The notes: generated from the letters alone by a model not told the origin. Positions 9,191 to 20,181 are shown, counted from the first letter of the stretch. The stretch is DNA of 64,000 nt from JACCSI01 sp035575715 (GCA_035575715.1 DATLXN010000033.1:1-64000); one strand, 5' to 3'. Program-made: numbers and translations.

Positions 9191-10296
9191 TTCGTTGGTC
9201 TCGTTTCTTGTATCTCGCCGCGTTATGCGCCGCGCTCATCGCCACCACCGCCTGTGGGAGTGAGACCGACAAGCCGGTCGCCGAGGCGACGCCGCCCCCG
9301 ATCCTCGTTGGCCAGGAGAACGTCGTCGCGGTCGTCCGCGAAACTATCGTGACTGGTCCGATCATTTCTGGCGAATTGCGTGCGGCGCGCGAAGCCACTG
9401 TCCGTGCTGAACTTGGCGGCTCGCTGGTGCAGTTGAACGTCGAAGAAGGTCAGACGGTGGCTCGTGGCGCGGTGCTCGGCCGGATCGAGGCGCCGGAACT
9501 CGAAGGCAGCCGGCGCTCTGCGGCGTCGTCACTCAAGTCGGCAGAGAACCAGTTGACGGGCGCGCGGCGCGAAACCGAACGGACCCAGCAACTGGTCACC
9601 GCCGGCGCACTCGCGGTCCGCGACCTTGAACTGGCGCGTAATAACGAGACTGCGGTGGAAGCGCAACTTGCCGACGCCCGATCGCGACTGGTGACCGCGC
9701 AAGCCCAGCTTGGCAATGCGGTGCTGCGTGCACCGATCGCCGGTACCGTCTCCGACCGTCCTGCCAATCGCGGTGACGTCGTGAGCCCGGGCACCGCCCT
9801 GTTTACGATCATCGACCCCTCGTCGATGCAGTTCGAAGCCTCGGTCCCCTCCGAAGAATTAGGGGCGCTCCGGGTTGGCGCAGCAGTGTCGTTCACCGTG
9901 CGCGGCTACGACCAACCTTTTGACGGCAAAATCACACGGATCAGTCCTGCCGCCGATCCGACGACGAGACAAGTGCCGATTTTTGTTTCGGTCCCGAACG
10001 TCGGGAATCGCCTGGTGGCCGGCCTGTATGCCGAGGGACGCGTGATCACGCAACAGGCGCTTGGCCTGGTCGTACCGGATGCTGCGGTCAACACAGCGAC
10101 CAACGAGCCGTGGGTGCTGCGGGTGACCGGCGGCAAGACCGAGAAGGTCCGGGTCACCATCGGGGTGCGCGACCCGCGTACCGAGCGCGTCGAGATCAAA
10201 TCGGGAGTGAACGACAAGGACCTGCTGCTGCGCGGCACCGCGCAGGGAATCGCCCCCGGCACGACCGTCACGGTCGGCGCCCCGGCGACGAGGTAA
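9187..10296 (+). CDS. RND efflux periplasmic adaptor (HlyD/AcrA family lipoprotein)
   Basis: Links the inner-membrane RND pump to TolC. It is 369 residues long; the N-terminus has a lipobox-like TTAC with Cys near residue 23, so it is probably a lipoprotein of the inner membrane. A biotinyl-lipoyl-like half (VRAELGGSLVQLNVEEGQ) near 75, a helical hairpin about 105-170, the second lipoyl half (APIAGTVSDRPANRGDVV) near 180-200 and a beta-barrel domain follow in the usual order. It starts on a GTG that overlaps the tolC stop and ends four bases before the RND gene. Confidence 0.93.
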   Translation: MIRWSRFLYLAALCAALIATTACGSETDKPVAEATPPPILVGQENVVAVVRETIVTGPIISGELRAAREATVRAELGGSLVQLNVEEGQTVARGAVLGRIEAPELEGSRRSAASSLKSAENQLTGARRETERTQQLVTAGALAVRDLELARNNETAVEAQLADARSRLVTAQAQLGNAVLRAPIAGTVSDRPANRGDVVSPGTALFTIIDPSSMQFEASVPSEELGALRVGAAVSFTVRGYDQPFDGKITRISPAADPTTRQVPIFVSVPNVGNRLVAGLYAEGRVITQQALGLVVPDAAVNTATNEPWVLRVTGGKTEKVRVTIGVRDPRTERVEIKSGVNDKDLLLRGTAQGIAPGTTVTVGAPATR

Positions 10297-10299
10297 GCG

Positions 10300-13200
10300 A
10301 TGTTTATTTCCGACATCGCTATCAAGCGCCCGGTCATCACCGTGGTCTCGATGTTGGCGCTGGTGGTGTTCGGCATCGCCGCGTTGACCCAACTCGATAC
10401 CGACGAGTTCCCGGAAGTGCAACCGCCGATCGTCGCGATCGCGATGCCGTAGGCGCGTCGCCGGATACGGTCGAACGCGAAGTGATCGAACCGATCGAAG
10501 AAGTCCTCTCGGGGATCAGCGGCGTCGACCAGATCAGCTCGTCGGCGCTGGACAGTTTCGGCAACGTGATTGTGACCTTCGTCTTCGAGAAGGACCTGCA
10601 ACAGGCCACGCAGGAAATCCGCGACGAGATTTCAGGGATTCGCAACGAACTGCCGCCGGAGATGGAAGAGCCGATCCTGACTCGGTTCGATCCTACCGAC
10701 CAGCCGATCGTGTCGTTGACGCTGTCGTCGACGGGCCTGAGTAACTCGGACCTGACGCGTCTGGTCGACCCCGAGATCACCCGCGAGTTCCGCGGCCTGC
10801 AAGGCGTGGCGCAGGTGAACGTGGTCGGCGGCATTGAGCGTGAGCTGTCGGTGGAGATCCGGCCGCGCGATCTCCAGGCATCGAGCGTCAGCGTTTTTCA
10901 GGTGGTGCAGGCCATTCAAAGCCAGAACCTCGCCGCGCCGGTCGGCCGGCTGACCCGCGACCTCGATGAGCGAACCATCCGTTTGCGCGGCCGCCTGCTG
11001 ACACCGCCGGATTTCGCGCAGCTGGTCGTCGCGGAATCAAACGGCCGGATCGTTCGGCTCGGTGATGTCGCCAGCGTCCGCGACGGCACCGAAGACCCGC
11101 GCTCGGCCGCCTATTACGACAGCGAAGCCGCGGTCGGGATCGACATCGTCAAGTCGAACGGATTCAGCACCACCGCGGTGGCCGAGGATGTCCGGCGCGA
11201 GGTGGAAAAGATCCAGTCGCGGCTGCCGGGCGGGGTGACCTTGCGGGTGGTCCGCGACGCCGGCACCCGCGTCGCCAATTCCGTCCGCAACGTGGAAGAA
11301 GCGCTGATCGAAGGCGCCGTGCTCACGGTGCTGGTCGTCTTCCTGTTTCTCAACTCGTGGCGGTCGACGGTGATTACCGGTTTGGCGCTGCCGGTGTCGG
11401 TGCTCGCGTCATTCGTCGCGGTGTGGGCGTTTGGCTTCACGCTCAACACGATGTCGCTGCTGGGGCTGTCGCTGGCGATCGGGATCCTGATCGATGACGC
11501 GATCGTGGTCCGCGAAAACATCGTGCGTCATGTCGATATGGGCAAGGGTCACTACCAGGCCGCCTTCGAGGGCACTGACGAAATCGGTCTCGCCGTGGCT
11601 GCGACCACCTTCTCGATCGTCGTGGTCTTCGTGCCGATCGCGTTCATGGGCGGCATCGCCGAGCAGTGGTTTGCCCCGTTCGCGCTGACCATTGCCAGTT
11701 CGGTGCTGGTGTCGCTGTTCGTGTCGTTCTCGCTCGACCCGATGTTGTCCGCCTATTGGCCCGACCCGCACTACCAGCCGGAGGAGCGCTGGTGGATTTC
11801 ACGGGTCCTCGCGCGTTTCAACAGCTGGTTTGATCGGCAGGCGGATCGCTATAAGACCGTCATCGCGTGGGCGCTCGACCATCGACTGTCAATGGTGGCG
11901 CTGGCCATTGCGGCATTCGCGGGCGCGCTCGCGCTACCGGCGATGGGCTTGATCGGCGCCAGTTTCTTTCCGGTCACTGACGACTCCGAGTTCACGATTG
12001 CATTGACGACGCCGTCCGGATCGAATCTCGAGTACACCAAGATCAAAGCGCTCGAGGTCGCGCGGTTTGCCAAGACCAAGCCGGAGGTGGCCTACACCTA
12101 CACCACGGTCGGCGGCCAGGGCGACTCCGTCGACGGCGCCTCGGTGTTCGTCAAGCTGACCGCCAAGCACGAGCGTGAACAGAGCCAGGAAGCGGTCGCT
12201 GCCGACATCCGCGCCGAGGTCGCGCGGATGGTCGGTGTGAAGGCGTCGATCGCCGGTGGCTTCGGCGATCAGAAACAGATTCAACTGCAGCTGCAGGGGC
12301 CGGAGACCGCGACACTCCTGACGCTGGCCGACCAGGTGATGGCCGTCGTGCACCAGGTGCCTGGTGCCGTCGACATCGACTTATCGACCAAAGGTCAGAA
12401 GCCGGAGCTCGATGTCGAAGTCGACCGCGGCCTCGCCGGCTCGCTCGGCGTCACCGTGGGTCAGGTCGCACAGGCGCTGCGGCCGGCCTTCGCCGGCATC
12501 GACGCCGGTGATTGGATTGATCCGTCCGGTGAAACGCGCGACGTCACGGTGCGACTGGCGCCCCAATCGCGGACCAACGTCCAGGACCTCCAGTCGCTGC
12601 CGCTGCTGATCGCCGGACCGGAAGGCCGGCAGACAAGCATTCCACTTGGGCAGGTCGCCAAGGTCACGCCGTCGCTCGGGCCGGCCCGCATCGACCATCT
12701 CGATCGCGACCGCGTGATCACCGTGCAAGCCAATACGCAGGGACGACCGCTCTCAGAAGTGATCGCCGATATCACGGCGCGGCTGTCAGAGCAGGTGCAG
12801 CTGCCCCCGGGCTATACCCTCAATCAGGGCGGTGAGACCGAAGACCAGAACGAGGTGTTCGGCCGAATCATCTTCGCGCTGCTGGTCGCGGTGATGTTGA
12901 TGTATTTCGTGCTGGTGGTGCAGTTTGGATCGTTTCTCGATCCGCTCTCGATTCTGCTGTCGCTGCCGCTGTCGCTGATTGGCGTGATGCTCGGCCTGCT
13001 GATTACCGGCTCGACGCTCAACCTGATGAGCATGATCGGCGTCATCCTGCTGATGGGGATCGTGGCCAAGAACGCGATCCTGTTAATCGATTTCGCCAAG
13101 TGGTCCGAGGAGAAAGGGATGGAGCGGCGAGAAGCGCTGATCGAGGCCGGGCGGGTGCGGCTGCGGCCGATTCTGATGACCACCTTTGCGTTGATCGCCG

Positions 13201-13427
13201 GCATGATTCCGGTCGCGCTCGGGGTCGGGGAAGGCGCCGACTTCCGCGCCCCGTTGGGGGTCGCGGTCATCGGCGGCGTGATCACGTCGACGGTGCTCAC
13301 CTTGCTGGTGATCCCGACCGTCTACGAAATCCTCGCCGACTCGCGTGACTGGCTGACGGCGAAGTTCACCAGCCGGCCTGTGCCACGTCACGGTACGCAG
13401 ACCGGCGTCGAGCCTCAGTCGTTGTGA
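10300..13427 (+). CDS. HAE1-type RND efflux permease, frame broken near 10450
   Basis: Proton-driven inner-membrane pump of the tripartite system. The true N-terminus is read from ATG 10300 (MFISDIAIKRPVITVVSMLA...) and stops at TAG 10450 after 50 residues. The rest is read from 10452 in another frame, beginning GASPDTVEREVIEPIEE. Family proteins have Tyr-Pro-Gly at this point; here only TA stands where six bases (Tyr-Pro) are expected, so four bases appear missing. Beyond the break the protein is full length, with two TM bundles and the GILIDDAIVVREN motif in TM4. Its end overlaps the convergent zinc-ribbon gene by 13 bases. It is either a pseudogene or a consensus error. Confidence 0.9.
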
Positions 13428-13660
13428 TGGAGCTCGTACTCGCGCTGGGCGCGCGCGTTTTCTGATCCCTGCCTGGCATCACGCTTTTTTGCCGCCTTGA
13501 GGGCCAGTGCGTGCGTGCCCTCGGATTTGACTGCCGCCAGCGAGATCAGCCGTTCGAGGTCGGTGGCGGCGCATTTGGGACACGCCGGAACCGTGGCCTT
13601 GAGGACCAGCATCTCGAACTCGTTGTCGCAACCCTTGCAGCGGTATTCAAAAATCGGCAC
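13415..13660 (-). CDS. FmdB-like zinc-ribbon protein
   Basis: An 81-residue protein beginning MPIFEYRCKGCDNEFE, the start of FmdB/CxxC_CxxC putative regulatory proteins. Two CxxC pairs (CKGC near residue 8 and CPKC near 32) would bind one zinc ion. The C-terminal half is charged and probably disordered. The family's function is not established. It is convergent with the RND permease gene, whose last 13 bases it overlaps. Confidence 0.85.
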   Translation of the reverse strand: MPIFEYRCKGCDNEFEMLVLKATVPACPKCAATDLERLISLAAVKSEGTHALALKAAKKRDARQGSENARAQREYELHHND

Positions 13661-13726
13661 CAGACCACCTCGTGAATCGAGAGTAGCATGCTTGGTAAAC
13701 TCTGACTGGTAGGAGTCTTACCGTCG

Positions 13727-14143
13727 ATGATCCGCATCACCGACACGCTGGCCATTGACGAGGCCGATATTCAGGAACGGTTTGTCCGGGCGTCCGGCCC
13801 TGGCGGACAAAACGTCAACAAGGTCTCGACTGCCGTCGAGCTGCGGTTTGATCTCGACGCCTCATCGCTCCCGTCGCAGGTCAAGGCTCGACTGGCGACC
13901 CTTGCCGGCAAGCGGATGACCAGCGACGGCGTGGTGGTGATCGACAGCCGCGAACACCGCACCCAGGCGCAGAACCGTGACGCCGCGCGCGAGCGATTGA
14001 TTGCATTGCTTCAGCAGGCCGCGGTCCGACCGAAGAAGCGCACACCGACCAAGCCGAAAAAAGCCGCCAAGGAAAAACGGCTGTCGACCAAGAAATTTCG
14101 CGCGACCATCAAAGCCGGCCGCCAGCGGATTACAGACGACTGA
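13727..14143 (+). CDS. arfB: Alternative ribosome-rescue factor / peptidyl-tRNA hydrolase ArfB
   Basis: Hydrolyses peptidyl-tRNA on stalled ribosomes. The catalytic loop SGPGGQNVNK (near residues 23-32) contains GGQ, as in class I release factors. The protein is 138 residues, lacks the codon-recognition domains of RF1/RF2, and ends in a lysine/arginine-rich tail of about 35 residues (KKRTPTKPKKAAKEK and onward) that in ArfB enters the mRNA channel. All of this matches ArfB (YaeJ). Confidence 0.92.
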   Translation: MIRITDTLAIDEADIQERFVRASGPGGQNVNKVSTAVELRFDLDASSLPSQVKARLATLAGKRMTSDGVVVIDSREHRTQAQNRDAARERLIALLQQAAVRPKKRTPTKPKKAAKEKRLSTKKFRATIKAGRQRITDD

Positions 14144-14166
14144 GCGGCCGACCCCCTTCTCTGTGC

Positions 14167-17100
14167 TTACCAGCGCACGTCGGCGCCGATCCGAACGATG
14201 CGGCCCTGAAGGATCACGGCCGGGCGCTTGTAGGTCTCGGCACCGAACTGTGAGGTCACGATGCCGGTGTAGTCATCCGAGTTGAGTGCATTGAACAGAT
14301 CCATCTTCGGCAACACGCTGATGCCCTTGAACTCGAATCGTTTGCTGACCGAGAAGTCGAGTTGATTGATGCGCGGGGTGAACTCGGTTTCCGGCGCCAC
14401 CAGCGGCACGTTGAGGAACGCCGCGCCCGACGCCGCCAGGTTCGGCAGCACCAACGCGCCAGGCGTGCAAGGGCCGGTGCAGCCGGGGGCGTAGCGCAGC
14501 GTCGGCGTCACGCGCCAGAACGTCGCCTGACCATTGGGCTGATCGAAGCCGGTACCGGCCGTGAAGCCGCCGTAGGCCTGCGCGGCGCTACCGGTGATAT
14601 AGCCGTTCAGGCTCTGCAGTGCGGCACTGACCGAGACCCCGTACCACGGCAACGGGTAGACGACCGTCGCCTTGAACTGCTTGGCCCACGGAATGCCGCT
14701 CTGGCTCTGGTCGCAGTAGAGCAGGCGATTGGGGTCGCTCACCGCGGCGACGCAGGTGTCGTTGAGCGAGCGTTCGATATTGATGCCGCCAAAGGCGCGC
14801 ACGCCGCGCGGCAAGCGCGCATTGAAGCCCAGGTCGAAGCCGTTGTACCAGCGCTTCATGTCCTCGTTGGTGCTGTCGATATTGGCGACCGCGCGCGAGA
14901 ACGCCGGCTTCACCGTGAAGACCCGGATGACGCTCCCGTCAAGCGGGCTGACCACGTCGGCAGCATCGTAACTGTCGGCACTGCGCAGGCTGTTGCTGCG
15001 CATCGTCAGGTTCTTGAAATCACTTCGGAAATATTCGAAGGACAGGCTCAGACCAGACATCACCTCTTGCGTGACTCCGGCATTGAAGGCCATCTGATAG
15101 GGGCGCTTCAGGTCGGGGTCGAATTGCGCCAATGACCGCACGCCAAAATTCGCTGGCAGGCCGGCGAAGTTAATTTCGCAGCCAGGCGTCAGGAAGGTGC
15201 AGCCGCGCTCACCCTGCGCGATGTCATCACCGTTGACGTCGTTCCAGGTCAGCACCTGACTGGTCAGCGCGGTCGGGTTATACAACTGCGCAAAACCGGT
15301 GGTCGCGGCGGTCACAAACTTGTTGTAGCCGGCGCGAATCGCGGTTTTGCCGTTGCCGCGCACGTCGTAGACAACCGAGAGACGGGGCGAGAACGTGCTC
15401 CAGGTCGGCAGCACAATATCGTCGTAGGCGGGGACATTGGCAAACCGCCCGCTCTGTGCGTCCTGCCCGACTACCCGCTGTTTCACGTAATCCCAACGCA
15501 ACCCGTAGTTGATGGTCAGCTTGCTCAAGTTCCAGGAGTCCTGAGCGTAGAACCCGGCATTCGCGTCGAGGTTTTCCTGGACCACGAGCGGGGTATTCAG
15601 CACGGTCACCCGCACCGGTACCCCACTGGCGTAGGTCTGATACAAGTCGCCGTTGGCATTGTTGTAGCGGCGAAACGGACCCCACTGAAACAGGCCGCCG
15701 ACCTTAAAGGCGTGCGAACCGGTGACGTAGGATGCCGACGACTGCAGGTTGTAGCGGTCGGGATAATTACCCAACTGGGCGCCTGACGCATTCCATAACA
15801 ATCCGGTATTGTCGTCATTCTTGCGGACATTGCGGTACCACGCGTCGGTGCCCCGCTCCGCAAAAATGCCCGGCTGGTAGAGGTTGTCGTAGCGCTCGCG
15901 ATTGAATGAGAAGCCGTTTTCGAGCAGCACTTTTGACGAAGCGGTCGAGGTCCACTTCAGCGAACCGGTCGCAAACGTCGGCGTGTTCCAAATCACTGAT
16001 GCCGTCTTCGGATCGGTCAGCGAACCCATGGCGTGGCCCCGCAATCGCAACGCCCGATCCATGTATGCCGCAAGTTTGTTCTTCTCGGACATCTGCCACG
16101 TCAGGCGCACCACCGGGTTGTCCATCTTTTCGTCGGACACGCCTTGCTCACACGAACCGGGATTATTACGGCATTGGGCATAGCCTTGCGGAAACGGGAT
16201 GCCGTCCGGGGTGATAAAGGTGTTGGCGATCGGTTTGTCGTACTGAGCCCTGCGAAAGGCACCGTAGAACCACAGTTTGTCGCGAAGAATCGGGCCGCCC
16301 TGTTCCACGTTGACTTCATAGAAGTTCGCGATGCGATCGACGCCCGTCATGCCAAGCGAGCGGAGCCGGTCGGTGAGATTGTCACCCTGCCAGTCGGCGG
16401 GCGACTTGGCGAACTTGGCGCCGCCGCGCCACTGGTTACCGCCGTCTTTGGGCACCAGGTTCATGTTGACGCCGCCGGTCAGCGTTTCGGCGGACCCGCC
16501 TGCGGTCTGATAGACCGCTTCCTGGGTCATCGCTTCGTTGTGATACGCCTGCACGGCGCCATCGCCCATCAGGCCGTTGGTCATCAGGCCGTCAACGAGC
16601 ACGACGGTTTGCGCGCCGCCCTGCCCCCGGATGGCGAAATAGGTCTGCTGCATCGCGCGCGAGCCGCCGACGTCCGGCGCGTTGAGCGTGACGCCGACGA
16701 CCAGCTGGCCGAGACCTTGAATGGTCCTGGCGGTCGGCACCGCGTCGAGTACGTCGCGCGACAGGACCTGCTGCTTGACGTTGCTCTGCACGTCCACAGT
16801 CGGCGCCGCGCCGGACACCGTGATTGATTCCTGGAGCTGCCCGACGTTCAGTTCAATATTGATGGTGGCGGTGAAGTTGGAGCCGAGTTCGACGCCCTGG
16901 CGCGTCACCGTGTTGAAACCAGGGAGCGTGTAGGTGAGGTGATAGACGCCGGGGCGGAGGTCGATGATGCGGTAGACACCGTTTTCATCGGTCACCGCCG
17001 AACGCACCTTTTCGATCAGCGCCGGACTGGCCACTTCGACCGTCACGCCAGGCATCAGGCCCCAGACGTATCTCTCACCGTTCCGGCAAAGGCACTCTGT

Positions 17101-17174
17101 GCCGATGCCGCAGTCGGAAGCGCGGCGATACACGCCACTGCTACCGCCGCAACGAACCATTGTTTCGCTGACAT
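14167..17174 (-). CDS. TonB-dependent receptor with carboxypeptidase-regulatory domain, frameshifted
   Basis: Outer-membrane receptor of about 1,000 residues of the acidobacterial Oar/SusC-like type. The start at 17174 has a strong ribosome site and gives MSAKQWFVAAVAVACIAALP, a signal peptide, then GTVRDTSGA, the start of the carboxypeptidase-regulatory beta-sandwich. There the frame breaks: only TG (17056-17057) separates GCC from ATG, where GTG is expected, so one base appears missing. The next frame continues with PGVTVEVASPA, a plug domain (near LVVGVTLNAPDVGGS) and a long beta-barrel ending GADVRW. The ligand is unknown. No TonB, ExbB or SusD partner is nearby. Confidence 0.9.
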
Positions 17175-17181
17175 CAACGCG

Positions 17182-17188
17182 CCTCCTC
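17182..17188 (-). promoter_or_regulatory. Strong Shine-Dalgarno of the TonB receptor gene
   Basis: GAGGAGG on the minus strand, seven bases before the ATG at 17174. It fixes the start in a frame different from the long downstream frame and so exposes the frameshift at 17056. Confidence 0.85.
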
Positions 17189-17317
17189 GACCTGGAACAA
17201 GGGAAGACAACCAATGCAGAGGCTACGCAGCGAGACCCGGCGAGTCAATCCCTCAATTCATGAGCGAACGCCATGGCAGCGATATCGTAGAGATGGCGAC
17301 ATCGACTCTTGGCGTGA

Positions 17318-18760
17318 TCAATCGACTGTGAGGAAGATCGGGTTGGAATAAAACCACAAATCCGTCCACGGATTCTCACCGGGTTGATCGGGCAATGGCT
17401 CCAGATCGAAGGTGTTGGTGCCGCGAATGCGCAGATACCCGCTCCGCGTCAGCGGCGGGAGGACGATCTCGATCAGCCGGTCGGCGCCATTGGCGCGCCA
17501 CTGGTCCGCGCCAAATCGACCAATCACACGAGTCGTCGGGTTGTGGTCGGCGTTCGCGTCGGTCGGCGGGCGAATCAGCTGCCCGGTGATGACATCGATG
17601 CGCGTCACGCCGGCCTTGTCACGGTTCGCGGCATCTCGTGCCGGGGCGCGAAAGCGCACGGTGACGCGGACGGGTTGTCCCGGGCGGACGCGGAGCTCGC
17701 CGCCAATCGCTGCCGAGCGGCCGTCGGACGCTGCCGTGACGTCCAAGGCGGTGATCACGTCGCCGGCCACAGCGAACATGCGGCCGCCTCGCAGGCCGTC
17801 GAGAATGTCATCCGCGTGTGGTCGGGCGAACACGTAGGTCTTGTGGAACTCGCCGGGCCAGAAGTCTGCGCCGGACCGTGACGTCTCGGTGTAGTGCGTG
17901 TGCGAATCGGAGGACGCCACGATCCAGAATCGGCGCCCCTCTGCCAACAACGCGTCCCACAATCCACCGACGACCGAGGTCATCGGATCAAAGCCGCCCC
18001 GGGTCGGCGCCGCCCGATAGCCGCCTCGCGACCCGGTCAGCCGTCCGGCACGATCCCGCTTGGGCGCGCCGTCGGTCGCCAGCCCACCGGCCTGGTGCCC
18101 CGGGCCGCCTTCCATGCCGCGATAGACGCGGGGCGCAACGCTGTTGTGGGCGCGAAACTCGCGCGGCTCATCGAGTCCGTAGCCGCCGGAACTGGGAGCC
18201 GATCGCGACGGGTGATTGGCGAACACCAACGGCAATCGCGGCAGGCGGGCCATGTAAAGCAGCGCCGCGCGCGCCGCCGCTTCGGAGTGACGAGCCGGCT
18301 CGCGCGGGAATACCTGGTTGGCGTCGAAGCGGCTTTCAAGTTCGAACAACACCGACCATTCATCCGCGGTGCGCGGCACGATCAACGTGTGATGGTCCAT
18401 TGCCGGCATGTTCAGTTCCATGCCGTAAAACTGAATCAGGTCGGGAACGAGCCGGCGCGACGATTTGAGCTCTTGATAGGCCTGCGTGAGATTAAGTTTG
18501 GCGTGATTCGGCCCGCCATGGTCGGTCGTCACCATCCAACGCAAACCGAATTGCCGTGCCATCGCCGCATTCTTCGGTGTCGCGTACATCGCATCCATCC
18601 CGATGATCGCTTCGGGAGGATTCTTGCGACGGTCGTAACCGGGACTCCAGTGACTGTGAATATGTGAGTCACCCGGCAGCCACTCCCGCATGGGAGGTTG
18701 TGCCAGAGCGGCGGCACCCAGTGCGACGAACACGGCGAACAGCACCACGCGACGGGGCAT
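17318..18760 (-). CDS. Exported PHP-domain metal-dependent hydrolase
   Basis: A 480-residue secreted protein. From the ATG at 18760 it has a signal peptide (PRRVVLFAVFVALGAAALA) followed by the PHP pattern: GDSHIHSHW near residue 30, TTDHGGPNH near 80, FANHPSRSA near 180 and SSDSHTHY near 275. The C-terminal 180 residues are beta-rich. The substrate is unknown. It is a second PHP protein in this window but shares little with the one at 5291 beyond the metal motifs. The open frame extends upstream to 19153, but that part is the antisense of the DUF2934 gene. Confidence 0.82.
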   Translation of the reverse strand: MPRRVVLFAVFVALGAAALAQPPMREWLPGDSHIHSHWSPGYDRRKNPPEAIIGMDAMYATPKNAAMARQFGLRWMVTTDHGGPNHAKLNLTQAYQELKSSRRLVPDLIQFYGMELNMPAMDHHTLIVPRTADEWSVLFELESRFDANQVFPREPARHSEAAARAALLYMARLPRLPLVFANHPSRSAPSSGGYGLDEPREFRAHNSVAPRVYRGMEGGPGHQAGGLATDGAPKRDRAGRLTGSRGGYRAAPTRGGFDPMTSVVGGLWDALLAEGRRFWIVASSDSHTHYTETSRSGADFWPGEFHKTYVFARPHADDILDGLRGGRMFAVAGDVITALDVTAASDGRSAAIGGELRVRPGQPVRVTVRFRAPARDAANRDKAGVTRIDVITGQLIRPPTDANADHNPTTRVIGRFGADQWRANGADRLIEIVLPPLTRSGYLRIRGTNTFDLEPLPDQPGENPWTDLWFYSNPIFLTVD

Positions 18761-18827
18761 GCCTGGCAAGTCTACTGCCCACGTGGGCAGCCGGAGGTGA
18801 CCAAGGAACGAGGACGCAGTTCGGTGC

Positions 18828-19103
18828 CTAACTTTGCCGGCGCTGACTGCCCAATTTCCGCTCAGCCTCGAGCCAGTCGTCCTGATCGCGACCGTGGTCG
18901 CCGCCGCGCGACACGTAGATGGCGTAGGCTTCGGCGGCAATTTCGTCAGCCGATGGCGTCGCCGGCGTGGTGTCGGGATAAATCGCCGCAGCCTCAGCCA
19001 CGATGTCACTTTCAGAGGGCTCGGCATGCGCCGGCTGCCGGTCGCGCTGTGTCGCATGCACCTGAGTGGTATCCGCCGGGTCGTTGTTGGAAACGATTGC
19101 CAC
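18828..19103 (-). CDS. DUF2934 domain protein
   Basis: A 91-residue soluble protein. The C-terminal half, SADEIAAEAYAIYVSRGG and then DQDDWLEAERKL, is the DUF2934 signature, whose function is unknown. A shorter related segment (SESDIVAEAAAIYPDT) precedes it, so the domain may be partly duplicated. The start is a GTG at 19103 with AGAGGAGG just upstream; longer frames starting further upstream lack such a site. Confidence 0.8.
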   Translation of the reverse strand: MAIVSNNDPADTTQVHATQRDRQPAHAEPSESDIVAEAAAIYPDTTPATPSADEIAAEAYAIYVSRGGDHGRDQDDWLEAERKLGSQRRQS

Positions 19104-19107
19104 GATT

Positions 19108-19115
19108 CCTCCTCT
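19108..19115 (-). promoter_or_regulatory. Shine-Dalgarno deciding the DUF2934 start
   Basis: AGAGGAGG on the minus strand, separated by four bases (AATC) from the GTG at 19103. Confidence 0.75.
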
Positions 19116-19192
19116 GCCGCACGTTCGGCGGCCTGGCATTGCATTCCATGCACAAACCATGCACGGTGCGCTGTCGTCCAACTCTGCAGCGG

Positions 19193-20023
19193 ATGACTGA
19201 CATGAACGATCTTGACGACCGGCCGCTCATCAGGCCAGCCCCCGAAGCCGACGCACGACCGGACCCCGTCGTCGCAAGCTCCCGGCGCGCCTTGGTGGCG
19301 ATTACGGTCGTCGGAGTGATCCTCGGGGGATTTGCCGCTTGGTGGTGGACCAGCGACCGTCCGGCGCCCACTGCCGATGCGCTCACCGCCGGCACCGACG
19401 CGGTCATCGCCCCCGCTACCGAAGCGGTAAGGCCCCTTCCGCCGCTCGAGCAGATGGATACCTTCCTCCGCGCCTTGCTCAGCGCCTTGTCGTCACGCCC
19501 GGAATTGGCTCGTTGGTTGGCGACTGACGACCTCACGCGGCAAATCGCTCACGCCATCGATCGCATCTCGCGCGGGTTTTCACCGGCGCCAGACCTCGCC
19601 ATCTTGCGTCCGCGCGATGGTTTTGCCACGACCGGACCGGCCGGCCGCCTGTCGATCGATCCGAGGAGTTTCGAGCGCTACACCGGGCTCGCATCGCTGG
19701 TGTCCTCCCTCGACGCTCGTCGGATCGTCGAGGCCTACCGTGTCGTCCGGCCGCGCCTGAACGAGGCCTACCGGGCCTTGGGTCGCAGCGACAATGACGT
19801 CGACACCGCCATTGAGGTCGCGCTCACGACCTTAATCGAGACACCGACGATAAAATCGCCCATTGCGCTGGTGCCTGGACAGGGCGCGACCTATGCCTAT
19901 GCCGACCCGGACCTCGAGCGGTTACGACCGGTGCAAAAGCAGCTGCTGCGTATGGGCCCCGCTAATGCCGCGCGCATCCAGAGCCGGCTGCGCGAGATCA
20001 GGGATGCGCTGACGGTCCGGTAA
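19193..20023 (+). CDS. DUF3014 domain membrane protein
   Basis: A 276-residue protein anchored by one N-terminal TM helix (about residues 33-53, ending GGFAAWWW), with the rest in the periplasm. The body (LPPLEQMDTFLRALLSALS, RPELARWLATDDL) matches the DUF3014 family, which has no known function. ATG 19193 and ATG 19202 are both possible starts; neither has a strong ribosome site. It is divergent from the DUF2934 gene. Confidence 0.78.
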   Translation: MTDMNDLDDRPLIRPAPEADARPDPVVASSRRALVAITVVGVILGGFAAWWWTSDRPAPTADALTAGTDAVIAPATEAVRPLPPLEQMDTFLRALLSALSSRPELARWLATDDLTRQIAHAIDRISRGFSPAPDLAILRPRDGFATTGPAGRLSIDPRSFERYTGLASLVSSLDARRIVEAYRVVRPRLNEAYRALGRSDNDVDTAIEVALTTLIETPTIKSPIALVPGQGATYAYADPDLERLRPVQKQLLRMGPANAARIQSRLREIRDALTVR

Positions 20024-20086
20024 GCCACCACACGGGTAACACCTGAATATTAGCAAAGAAAAAGCGAAAGCCTGTTGGCTTGGTGT

Positions 20087-20115
20087 TTGCTGTTAAAAGG
20101 GCGTCTCGGTAGATT
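20087..20115 (+). promoter_or_regulatory. Weak candidate promoter for the BON lipoprotein gene
   Basis: TTGCTG (20087-20092) and TAGATT (20110-20115) are 17 bases apart, in a locally AT-richer gap upstream of the gene at 20182. The match to consensus is only partial. Confidence 0.3.
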
Positions 20116-20181
20116 GCGCCTCGGGGCCGCTACGCTGACATCAAATCAACTCATTTGGACATAAGTGAAAAGGTAACCACC

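Noticed and set aside
10110..10449. Long in-frame N-terminal extension of the RND gene
   Set aside because: It is an out-of-frame reading of the adaptor gene's end and of the true RND start; the correct N-terminus is in the frame from ATG 10300.
10440..10460. Programmed ribosomal frameshift in the RND gene
   Set aside because: No slippery heptamer and no stimulatory structure; family members have six bases here where only two remain, so a deletion is simpler.
18761..19153. 130-residue N-terminal extension of the second PHP protein
   Set aside because: It runs through the DUF2934 gene in another frame and places the signal peptide internally.
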